NCBI RefSeq assembly: GCF_019655855.1
Contig: NZ_BPFX01000043.1
Location: 1 to 55,488 of the forward strand
DNA length: 55,488 nucleotides
Direction: 5' to 3'
Source: Pseudomonas paralcaligenes
Lineage (GTDB): Bacteria > Pseudomonadota > Gammaproteobacteria > Pseudomonadales > Pseudomonadaceae
Both the position numbers and the translations under genes were made by a program. Position 1 is the first letter of the stretch. Each line of letters begins with the position of its first letter. The notes under the pieces were generated by a model. The model did no database searches and was not told the origin of the DNA. It saw only the letters and a list, made by a program, of their open reading frames with translations. Positions 28,387 to 35,758 of this stretch are shown one piece after another.

Positions 28387-30018
28387 ATGAGCAGCCTGCG
28401 CATCCTTCCCATCAGCCGCCGCCTGTGGCTGATCCTGCTGTCGTCCATCGTCATGCTGCTGCTCCTCACCGGGCTGATGCTGCAGCAGATCCACACCGGC
28501 CTGTACCAGGCCAAGGCGCAGCAGACCCGGCACCTGGTGGAAAGCGCCATCGGCGTGCTCAAGCACTACCAGGGCCTGGAGAGCGGCGGTCTGGCCCGGG
28601 AGGAGGCGCAGCGGCAGGCGATGGAGATCATCCGCGGCCTGCGCTACGACCAGGACGACTACTTCTGGATCAACGACATGACCCCGACCATGGTCATGCA
28701 CCCGACCAACCCCAAGCTGGAAGGCCGCCAGCTCGGCGACCTGAAGGACCCGGACGGCAAGTTCCTGTTCAACGAGATGGTGAGCATTGCCAGGCAGCAC
28801 GGTGCCGGCCAGGTCGACTACCGCTGGAACAAGCCGGGCTCCGAGGAGCCGGTGCCGAAGATTTCCTACATCGAGCTGTTCCAGCCCTGGGGCTGGATAC
28901 TCGGCACCGGCGTCTACGTCGACGACGTGCAGGCCGAGTTCCGCGCCCAGGCCCTGCGCGCGCTCGGCATCCTGGGCGTGATCGCCCTGCTGCTGGCCGG
29001 CCTGGTCACGCTGATCGCGCGCAGCATCGCCCGCCCGCTGGACGAAGCGGTCGACGCCATGGCCAGCATCGCCAGCGGCGACGCCGACCTCACGCGCAGC
29101 CTGGACAACCACGGCCGCGACGAACTGACCGCCCTGGGCGGCCACTTCAACGCCTTCACCGGCAAGCTGCGCGGGGTGATCGGCGAGTCGCTGCAGGCCG
29201 CCGGCAGCCTCAACGAGGCCTCGCACTCCCTCGGCGGGATTTCCGCCAACGCCCGCCAGTACAGCCAGCAGCAGTCGCAGCAGATGGAGCTGGTCGCCAC
29301 CGCCGTCAACCAGGTGTCCTACGCCGTGCAGGACGTGGCGAAGAACGCCGAGCACGCCGCCGGCGAGGTGCGCCAGGCCGAGCAGCAGGCGCTGCAGGGC
29401 CAGCAGAACATCGACGGCAGCCTGCGCCAGATCGACCAGTTGTCCGAGACCATCGCCCGGGCGGTGCAGGTGATCCAGGACCTGGCCCAGGAAAGCACCC
29501 AGATCGGCAGCGTGCTGGAAGTGATCCGCTCCATCGCCGAGCAGACCAACCTGCTGGCGCTGAACGCCGCCATCGAGGCGGCGCGGGCCGGCGAACAGGG
29601 CCGCGGCTTCGCCGTGGTGGCCGACGAGGTGCGCATGCTGGCCCAGCGTACCCAGCAATCCACCGCCGAGATCCACGGCATGATCGAGCGCCTGCAGGGC
29701 AACTCCGAGGCGGCGGTGAAGGTCATCGACGCCAGCAGCCAGGCCTCCCGGCAGACGGTCGAACAGGCCCGCCAGGCCGGCGAGAGCCTCGACCAGATCG
29801 CCGCCTCGCTGCGCAACCTGACGGGCTTGAATGCCTCCATCGCCAGTGCCACCCTGCAGCAGTCCCACGTGGTGGACGACATCAATCAGAACGTGACCCA
29901 GGCCGCCAGCCTGGCTCACGAGAACGCGCTGGCGGCCGAGCAGTTCAGCGAGGCCAGCGGTCACCTCGGCCAGCTCGCCGGGCAACTGAACCGCCTGCTG
30001 GGCCAATTCCGGGTATGA
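28387..30018 (+). CDS. Methyl-accepting chemotaxis protein with single Cache domain
   Basis: This is a 543-residue transmembrane chemoreceptor. A first membrane helix (13-34, LWLILLSSIVMLLLLTGLML) is followed by a periplasmic sCache_2 domain with RYDQDDYFWINDMTPTMVMHPTNPKLEG and PWGWILGTGVYVDD. A second helix (about 191-212) leads to a HAMP domain and a signalling domain with tip [21 protein letters not shown]. sCache_2 receptors of Pseudomonas bind small carboxylates (a P. aeruginosa relative, PA2652/CtpM, senses malate), so an organic-acid ligand is likely. The start at 28387 has GGAG upstream. The next gene begins 7 bp after the stop. Confidence 0.92.
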   Translation: MSSLRILPISRRLWLILLSSIVMLLLLTGLMLQQIHTGLYQAKAQQTRHLVESAIGVLKHYQGLESGGLAREEAQRQAMEIIRGLRYDQDDYFWINDMTPTMVMHPTNPKLEGRQLGDLKDPDGKFLFNEMVSIARQHGAGQVDYRWNKPGSEEPVPKISYIELFQPWGWILGTGVYVDDVQAEFRAQALRALGILGVIALLLAGLVTLIARSIARPLDEAVDAMASIASGDADLTRSLDNHGRDELTALGGHFNAFTGKLRGVIGESLQAAGSLNEASHSLGGISANARQYSQQQSQQMELVATAVNQVSYAVQDVAKNAEHAAGEVRQAEQQALQGQQNIDGSLRQIDQLSETIARAVQVIQDLAQESTQIGSVLEVIRSIAEQTNLLALNAAIEAARAGEQGRGFAVVADEVRMLAQRTQQSTAEIHGMIERLQGNSEAAVKVIDASSQASRQTVEQARQAGESLDQIAASLRNLTGLNASIASATLQQSHVVDDINQNVTQAASLAHENALAAEQFSEASGHLGQLAGQLNRLLGQFRV

Positions 30019-30025
30019 GGTGACG

Positions 30026-30640
30026 ATGAGCGGCATGGAGCATCAGGAGGTCGATCTCGGCCAGCCGCAGAACCAGGACCTGGTCTGGGACCTGGACAGC
30101 ATCGCCCGCCGCGAGCTGGCCGAACGCTTCATCAGGCTGTTCGAGAACCGCCTGTGCGTGTATTCCGAATCCACCCGCCAGCTGTACACCAACTACGACC
30201 TGCACTTCCCCTCGGACTACGGGCGCAAGATGGTGGTGCTGCCCAACCCCTACGCCTTCCACGACACCCTGCACGGCATCGAGCCCGTGGCCGTGCGCAA
30301 GACCGGGCTCTGCGTACTGCCCGGCGTGGTGCTGGGCAAGCCCGGCCTGCTGCTGACCACCCAGACCGGGGACGGCCGCCCGGCGCCCAGGACCATGCCG
30401 TTCAAGCAGGCCCTGGCGCAGATCATCGGCAACCAGAAGAAGGTCAACGACGTGTTCCTGCCCATCCTGATGAAGGGCGACCTGCGCGAGTTCGACCAGA
30501 AGATGCCCTACATCCACCTGCATCGTCTGCAGGTGCAGCGGCTCACCCGGCTATCGTCGTTCGAGCGCGACGACATCCAGCAGACCATCACCCGCAAGCT
30601 GCTGATGCTCTACCGCCAGGCCGACAGCCTGGGCTGCTGA
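30026..30640 (+). CDS. Conserved protein of unknown function downstream of chemoreceptor
   Basis: I do not recognise this 204-residue protein. It is soluble, lacks a signal peptide, and mixes helices (SIARRELAERFIRLFENRL) with a strand-rich centre (AVRKTGLCVLPGVVLGKPGLLLTTQTG). It ends in a basic helical tail (QTITRKLLMLYRQADSL). GAGG stands 5 bases before the ATG, and the gap to the chemoreceptor gene is 7 bp, so the two are co-transcribed. This suggests, but does not prove, a role linked to signalling. Confidence 0.75.
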   Translation: MSGMEHQEVDLGQPQNQDLVWDLDSIARRELAERFIRLFENRLCVYSESTRQLYTNYDLHFPSDYGRKMVVLPNPYAFHDTLHGIEPVAVRKTGLCVLPGVVLGKPGLLLTTQTGDGRPAPRTMPFKQALAQIIGNQKKVNDVFLPILMKGDLREFDQKMPYIHLHRLQVQRLTRLSSFERDDIQQTITRKLLMLYRQADSLGC

Positions 30641-30750
30641 GGGGAGCGCGGCGCAGCCGAACGACGGACAAGAGTAATGGCGACTTGCCAGGGGCCTTGC
30701 GGATTGGCATAACGTACCCCACAAGAAATAACCACAAGGATGTTGATGTC

Positions 30751-32628
30751 ATGCGCCTGATACGCCGTGCTCTGCTGTTCATCCTCCTGCTGGCGCTCGG
30801 TGCCCTCGCCGTCGTCCTCTACTACGTCGCCCGCCCCAACATCCCGGTGTTCGACGAGCCGCAGCAGGTGCACTACCTCGACCAGTGGGACGAGCAGGCC
30901 CGCCAGACCTACTACTACACGCCGCAGGGCACCACGGTGAAGGGCCTGCGCTACGACTGGTTCACCGCCCTGGAACTGCCCTTCTCCCGCGACAGATTCG
31001 CCAGCCCGGACTACCTGGCCCGCTTCGGCTTCCTCACCGACCCGCGGCAGCAGGCCAGCGAACTGAACCCGGGCAACCTGCCGGTGGGCTTCGCCCGCCA
31101 CCCGGACGACGAGACCGGCATCCACTACCTCGATATCACCTGCGCCGCCTGCCACACCGGCGAGCTGCGCTACAAGGGCCAGGCCGTGCGCATCGACGGC
31201 GGCGCCGCCCTGCACTCCCTGGCGTCCACCGTGCCCACCCTCAAGGGCGGCGGCTTCGGCCAAGCGCTGGGCATGAGCATGGCCTTCACCTACTACAACC
31301 CGATCAAGTTCGAGCGCTTCGCCCGGAGCGTGCTGGGCGAGCACGACGATGCCGCCCGGCGCCAGCTGCGCGCGGACTTCAAGGCCGTGCTCGACCGCCT
31401 GCTCGGCACCGCCTACAACGACTGGCACCGCGGCCTCTACCCGACCGAGGAAGGCTTCGGCCGCACCGACGCCTTCGGCCGCATCGCCAACGGCGTGTTC
31501 GGCGACGCCATCGACCCGTCCAACTACCGCGTGGCCAACGCGCCGGTTAGCTATCCGCAGCTGTGGGACATCTGGAAGTTCGACTGGGTGCAGTGGAACG
31601 GCTCGGCCATGCAGCCGATGGCCCGCAACATCGGCGAGGCCCTCGGCGTGGGCGCCACCCTGCACCTGTTCGGCGAGAACGGCGGCCAGCTGCCGGAGAA
31701 CGAACGCTACCCCTCCAGCGTGCGCCTGCACGACCTCTACACCCTGGAGGAGACCCTCAAGCACCTGAAACCGCCGACCTGGCCGGAAGCCATCCTCGGC
31801 AAGGTGGACCTGGCGCTGGCGAGCCAGGGCCGCGCCCTGTTCGCCGAGAACTGCGCCTACTGCCACGCCCCCAACCCGGTGCCGCCGGACCGCCGCCTGG
31901 CCCCGGAGCGCGACCCGGAATGGCACATGCGCATCGTGCCGACCCGCATCATCGGCACCGACCCGACCACCGCCGACAACATCGCCGACCACCGCTTCGA
32001 CATCCGCCGGCTGGGCTGGCGCAAGGACGAGCTGGCCCGGCTCGACGTCAAGCTGTTCGGCTCCAGCCTGGAGCAGGTGGACTTCGCCAGCATCTCCAGC
32101 GCCAAGGGCCTGGCCTACGTCACCGCCTACGTCGAGAACCGCGCCTACCGCGACGCCGGCATCGAGCAGCCCGAACGCGGCCGCATGGACGGCTACGACC
32201 TGGCCATCGGCGTGCAGGAAATCCGCGGCTACAAGGCGCGCCCGCTCGACGGCATCTGGGCCACCCCGCCCTTCCTGCACAACGGCTCGGTGCCCAACCT
32301 GTTCCAGCTGCTGTCGCCGGTGGTCGAGCGCGACACCCGCTTCTGGGTCGGCAACTTCGAGTACGACCCCCAGCGCGCCGGCTTCCTCACCGGCGAATTC
32401 AAGGGCGGCTTCCTGTTCGACACCCGCGTCACCGGCAACGGCAACCGCGGCCACGAATTCCGCGACGGCTGCCGCAACGAAGGCGTGATCGGGCGCTACC
32501 TCGAACCGCAGGAGCGCTACGCCCTGATCGAATACCTCAAGGTGATGGGCGACGAGCGCCTGGAAAGCCGGCTCGTGCCCGTCGAAAGCCGCCCCTGGGC
32601 GCCCGGCCCCAACTGCCAGAACTATTGA
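30751..32628 (+). CDS. Membrane-anchored di-haem cytochrome c (RoxA / fatty-acid dioxygenase-like)
   Basis: This 625-residue protein has an N-terminal membrane anchor or signal (RRALLFILLLALGALAVVLYY). Two c-type haem sites are present: CAACH (131-135) and CAYCH (368-372). Between and after them are features of the large di-haem peroxidase-like family that includes RoxA rubber oxygenase and the P. aeruginosa oleate 10S-dioxygenase/diol synthase (PA2077/PA2078). The conserved C-terminal segment is IWATPPFLHNGSVPNLFQLL. The substrate is not determined by sequence. A catalase-related gene starts 11 bp downstream with its ribosome site at this gene's stop codon, indicating one operon. AAGGA precedes the ATG. 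Confidence 0.85.
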   Translation: MRLIRRALLFILLLALGALAVVLYYVARPNIPVFDEPQQVHYLDQWDEQARQTYYYTPQGTTVKGLRYDWFTALELPFSRDRFASPDYLARFGFLTDPRQQASELNPGNLPVGFARHPDDETGIHYLDITCAACHTGELRYKGQAVRIDGGAALHSLASTVPTLKGGGFGQALGMSMAFTYYNPIKFERFARSVLGEHDDAARRQLRADFKAVLDRLLGTAYNDWHRGLYPTEEGFGRTDAFGRIANGVFGDAIDPSNYRVANAPVSYPQLWDIWKFDWVQWNGSAMQPMARNIGEALGVGATLHLFGENGGQLPENERYPSSVRLHDLYTLEETLKHLKPPTWPEAILGKVDLALASQGRALFAENCAYCHAPNPVPPDRRLAPERDPEWHMRIVPTRIIGTDPTTADNIADHRFDIRRLGWRKDELARLDVKLFGSSLEQVDFASISSAKGLAYVTAYVENRAYRDAGIEQPERGRMDGYDLAIGVQEIRGYKARPLDGIWATPPFLHNGSVPNLFQLLSPVVERDTRFWVGNFEYDPQRAGFLTGEFKGGFLFDTRVTGNGNRGHEFRDGCRNEGVIGRYLEPQERYALIEYLKVMGDERLESRLVPVESRPWAPGPNCQNY

Positions 32629-32639
32629 GGAACACCGCC

Positions 32640-33785
32640 ATGCTGAAACGTTTCTGGCTCTGGCTCGGCCGCCTGCTCGGCCGCGTACTGCTCGTCCTGC
32701 TGGTGGTCGGCGCCCTCGGCTGGGGCCTGGGCAGCGCCTACTACGCCTGGAAGTTCTCCGGTCCGGTCCCGGCCGAGGAGCAGATTCCCAAGGACGAGGC
32801 GGCCCTGACCCAGGGCATCATCGAGGACGCCGTGCGCATCGTCGAACAGCACCGCGACAACACCCGCGTGCTGCGCGACGCCCACGCCAAGGCCCACGGC
32901 TGCGTGAAGGCGGAGATGACGGTGCTGCCGGGCCTGGCGTCGGAGCTGCGCCACGGCGTGCTGGCCGAGCCGGGCAAGACCTGGCAGGCCTGGATGCGCC
33001 TGTCCAACGGCAACGCCTACCCGCAGTTCGACAGCGCCCGGGACGCCCGCGGCATGGCCATCAAGCTGCTCGACGTGCCCGGCGAGAAGCTGCTCAGCAG
33101 CAAGGCCACGGCCGGCAACCAGGACTTCGTGATGTTCAACAACTCGGTGTTCTTCGTCCGCGACGTGGCCGAGTACAAGCAGAACTTCGCCGCCCAGGCC
33201 TCCGGCCAGAAGGTGCTGGCCTTCTTCCCCGGCTGGGACCCACGCACCTGGGAAATCCGCCACATGCTGATCGCCCTGAAGACCCTGGCTCCCGCGCCGG
33301 ACAGCCCTGTGGCCGCCACCTACAACTCCATCGCGCCGTTCAAGCTCGGCCCGCACAACATCAAGTACCGGGTCGTACCCAATCCGGAGCGCTGCCCGGC
33401 CTACGAGCTGCCGGCGCAGAACACCGCGCTGCCCAACTTCCTGCGCAACGCGCTGTACCAGCAACTGTCACTGGACCGGGTGCCGGCCTGCTTCGCCCTG
33501 CAGGTGCAGCGCCAGAACCCCGACTACTACATGCCCATCGAGGACACCAGCGTGGAATGGAGCGAGAAGATTTCGCCCTTCGAGACAGTGGCGACCCTCC
33601 GCGTGCCGGCCCAGGACTTCGATACCCGCGAGCAGAACCTGTTCTGCGACAACCTCTCCTTCAACCCCTGGCACGCGCTGCCGGAGCACCGCCCCATCGG
33701 CGGCATCAACCGCCTGCGCAAGGCGGTGTACGAGGCCGTCAGCGTCTACCGCCACCAGCGCAACGACGCCCCGCAGGCGCACTAG
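32640..33785 (+). CDS. Membrane-anchored catalase-related haem protein
   Basis: This 381-residue catalase-fold protein carries an N-terminal membrane anchor (15-37). The haem pocket looks intact: a distal histidine in RDAHAKAHG (His82), the distal Asn in FVMFNNSVFFVRD, and the proximal RxxxY at Arg360-Tyr364 (RKAVYEAVSVYRH). It is shorter than true catalases (480+) and resembles the SrpA / minicatalase group. Some members of that group act as peroxidases or convert fatty-acid hydroperoxides instead of dismutating H2O2. Operon partnership with the di-haem oxygenase-like protein fits a hydroperoxide-handling pair. The biochemical role is inferred. Confidence 0.85.
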   Translation: MLKRFWLWLGRLLGRVLLVLLVVGALGWGLGSAYYAWKFSGPVPAEEQIPKDEAALTQGIIEDAVRIVEQHRDNTRVLRDAHAKAHGCVKAEMTVLPGLASELRHGVLAEPGKTWQAWMRLSNGNAYPQFDSARDARGMAIKLLDVPGEKLLSSKATAGNQDFVMFNNSVFFVRDVAEYKQNFAAQASGQKVLAFFPGWDPRTWEIRHMLIALKTLAPAPDSPVAATYNSIAPFKLGPHNIKYRVVPNPERCPAYELPAQNTALPNFLRNALYQQLSLDRVPACFALQVQRQNPDYYMPIEDTSVEWSEKISPFETVATLRVPAQDFDTREQNLFCDNLSFNPWHALPEHRPIGGINRLRKAVYEAVSVYRHQRNDAPQAH

Positions 33786-33801
33786 AACGCCTTGCTGCCC
33801 G

Positions 33802-33822
33802 CCGGGGCGCAAGGCGCCCCGG
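33802..33822. terminator. GC-rich hairpin between convergent genes
   Basis: CCGGGGCGC-AAG-GCGCCCCGG forms a 9-bp perfect stem between the catalase-like gene and the opposite-strand small membrane gene. It lacks a clear T-run, so it may be a weak or Rho-assisted stop or a 3' end stabiliser. Confidence 0.4.
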
Positions 33823-33825
33823 TGA

Positions 33826-34047
33826 TCAGCGCGGAAAACCCCGCGCCCGGCGCGGCCCCATGATCAGCCAGTTGAACAGCCCGAGCAGCGGGAACAGCAC
33901 CAACAGCGCCGCCCAGAGCATCTTCTGCGGACGCCGGCTGGCGCTGCCCAGCACATGCCACAACGCCCAGGCGGTCAGCAGCAGATAAAGCAGCGCGGGT
34001 ACGCCGTAGAACAGCCAGTCCGGCAGATCCATCACCATTGCAGCCAC
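33826..34047 (-). CDS. Small membrane protein, PLDc_N domain
   Basis: This protein of about 73 residues has two transmembrane helices. It matches the phospholipase-D-nuclease N-terminal (PLDc_N) domain pattern: WLFYGVPALLYLLLTAWALWHVL, then KMLWAALLVLFPLLGLFNWLIMG and a basic tail. The domain occurs alone in many bacteria without a known function. A GTG at 34047 has GGGAG 7 bases upstream; an ATG at 34038 is an alternative start giving 70 residues. Confidence 0.7.
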   Translation of the reverse strand: MAAMVMDLPDWLFYGVPALLYLLLTAWALWHVLGSASRRPQKMLWAALLVLFPLLGLFNWLIMGPRRARGFPR

Positions 34048-34142
34048 GGTCACTCTCCCAGTCTCTTTCTCACTAGGAAGAGGTTTTCTCGCGCCAGGTT
34101 CCATCGCTCGGCTTGCGGAGGCTCGGTCGGCCCGGATAGCAT

Positions 34143-34161
34143 GCGAATGATTCTTATCTGA
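34143..34161 (+). promoter_or_regulatory. Putative Fur box upstream of fecI-like gene
   Basis: Read on the minus strand the segment is ATAAGAATCATTCGC, close to the Fur consensus core GATAATGATAATCATTATC. It ends about 35 bp before the sigma-factor start codon, where iron repression of this type of gene is normal. The match is imperfect, so binding is inferred. Confidence 0.55.
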
Positions 34162-34195
34162 TGCCGCGCGATCTGCGCCACAGGGATAGTCGTCG

Positions 34196-34720
34196 ATGTC
34201 CGCAGACGCACCGCCGCTCCAGCAGGCACTCCATAGGCTGTACAGCGATCACCACGGCTGGCTGTTCATCTGGCTGCGGCGCAAGCTGGGCTGCGCACAC
34301 AACGCGGCCGACATGGCGCAGGACACCTTCGTGCGCATCATGGCCTCGCGCGATGCGCTGGCCGCCATGCGCGAGCCGAGGGCCTATCTGGCCACCACGG
34401 CCAAGCGCCTGATCATCGACCGCAGCCGTCGGCGCCAGCTGGAAGAGGCCTACCTGCGCGAGCTGGCACTGACCGCCGAAGCGCTGGCCGAAGCGGGGTT
34501 TCGTTCGCCGGAGCAGATTCACGAGACCCTCGAGGCGCTGGAGCAGATCGCCTTCGTGCTCCAGGGCCTGAGCGCCAAGGCCCACCAGATATTCCTCCTG
34601 TATTTCCTGGAAGGCTGCAACCAGGCCGAGATCGCCCATCGCCAGGGAATTTCCGAGCGCATGGTGCGCAAGTACCTGACCCAGGCCCTGGCCCACTGCA
34701 GCCGCGCGCTGGACATCTGA
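34196..34720 (+). CDS. FecI-type ECF sigma factor
   Basis: This 174-residue extracytoplasmic-function sigma factor is of the iron-starvation class. Region 2 covers about 12-80 (LYSDHHGWLFIWLRRKLGCAHNAADMAQDTFVRI). Region 4 covers about 115-168 (LSAKAHQIFLLYFLEGCNQAEIAHRQGISERMVRKYLTQAL). It should direct RNA polymerase to the receptor gene downstream when released by its FecR partner, whose ATG is 2 bases past this stop. A Fur-box-like sequence precedes the gene, implying induction under iron limitation. Confidence 0.93.
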   Translation: MSADAPPLQQALHRLYSDHHGWLFIWLRRKLGCAHNAADMAQDTFVRIMASRDALAAMREPRAYLATTAKRLIIDRSRRRQLEEAYLRELALTAEALAEAGFRSPEQIHETLEALEQIAFVLQGLSAKAHQIFLLYFLEGCNQAEIAHRQGISERMVRKYLTQALAHCSRALDI

Positions 34721-34722
34721 AG

Positions 34723-35679
34723 ATGAGCTCCATCCACGAACAGGCTGCCGACTGGCTGCTGCGCCTCGACGAAAGCGAGACCGACGATCGGGAACGCGCC
34801 CGCTTCGAGGCCTGGTGCGAGGCCGACCCGCGCCACGCCGAAGCCGTGGAGCGCATACGCGGATTCGTCGGCCAACTGCAGGGGCTGCGCGACCAAGGTG
34901 CGCCGGCCCACGCGGCCCTGAACGCGGCCTTCGCCAGCCGCCGCCCGCCACGCGGGAAGCGCGGCACCAATGCCCTGCTGCTGATACTGGCACTGCTCCT
35001 GCCCGGAGCGCTGGTGTGGCGAAGCATCGAGACAGGCCACCTGATGGCCGATCACGACACAGCCCGGGGACAGTGGCGCAGCCACGTGCTCAGCGACCAG
35101 TCGCGCGTCACCCTGGGCGGCAACAGTGCCATGGACGTCCGCTTCGACGCCGAGCAGCGGCGTATCCATCTGTTGCGCGGCGAAGTGCTGGTGGAGGTGG
35201 CCCATGACGCCGTGCGCCCCTTCATCGTCGCTACCGAGCAAGGCGAGATCCGCGCCCTCGGGACGCGCTTCGTGGTTCGCAGAGAGGCAGACTCAACCCT
35301 GCTGCTCATGCTCGAGTCGCGAGTGGCCGCCCACGGCAGCCGCAACCCCGCCACCACCCGGATCGAGGCGGGACAACAGGCGCGCATTCTGCCGGATCGG
35401 GTCGAGCCGCTGGCCGACATTGATAGCGCCGTGGTCGAGGACGCCTGGCGCAACCACCAGCTGGTGGTGCAGGACCAGCCGTTGGGCCTGGTGCTCGACC
35501 AGCTGGCCCGTCAGCGTCGAGGCTATCTGCACTACGACGCCGAGGAGCTGGCGGACCTGCGCATCTCCGCGGTCCTGCCGCTCGACGACAGCGAGCGCGC
35601 CCTGCAACTGATCGGCGAGGCCCTGCCGATCCAGGTACGGCGGGTCACACCCTGGCTGCTGCTGGTCGAGCGCCGCTGA
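34723..35679 (+). CDS. FecR-type anti-sigma / signal transducer
   Basis: This 318-residue inner-membrane regulator has the FecR layout. The cytoplasmic N-terminal domain binds the sigma factor (QAADWLLRLDESETDDRERARFEAWCEADPRH). A membrane helix follows near 85-105 (ALLLILALLLPGALVW), then the periplasmic FecR domain (VTLGGNSAMDVRF...LLRGEVLVEVAHD...ALGTRFVVR). A C-terminal STN-like domain (LGLVLDQLARQRRGYLHYDAEEL) contacts the receptor's signalling domain. It transmits siderophore binding at the outer membrane to the ECF sigma factor encoded 2 bp upstream. Confidence 0.93.
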   Translation: MSSIHEQAADWLLRLDESETDDRERARFEAWCEADPRHAEAVERIRGFVGQLQGLRDQGAPAHAALNAAFASRRPPRGKRGTNALLLILALLLPGALVWRSIETGHLMADHDTARGQWRSHVLSDQSRVTLGGNSAMDVRFDAEQRRIHLLRGEVLVEVAHDAVRPFIVATEQGEIRALGTRFVVRREADSTLLLMLESRVAAHGSRNPATTRIEAGQQARILPDRVEPLADIDSAVVEDAWRNHQLVVQDQPLGLVLDQLARQRRGYLHYDAEELADLRISAVLPLDDSERALQLIGEALPIQVRRVTPWLLLVERR

Positions 35680-35758
35680 AAGATCTTCGGCTGGTTCCAC
35701 ATTGTTCGAGCGGTCCGTCAAGGAAGGAGCCAATACGACAACAGGAAGCTCCTCCGAC

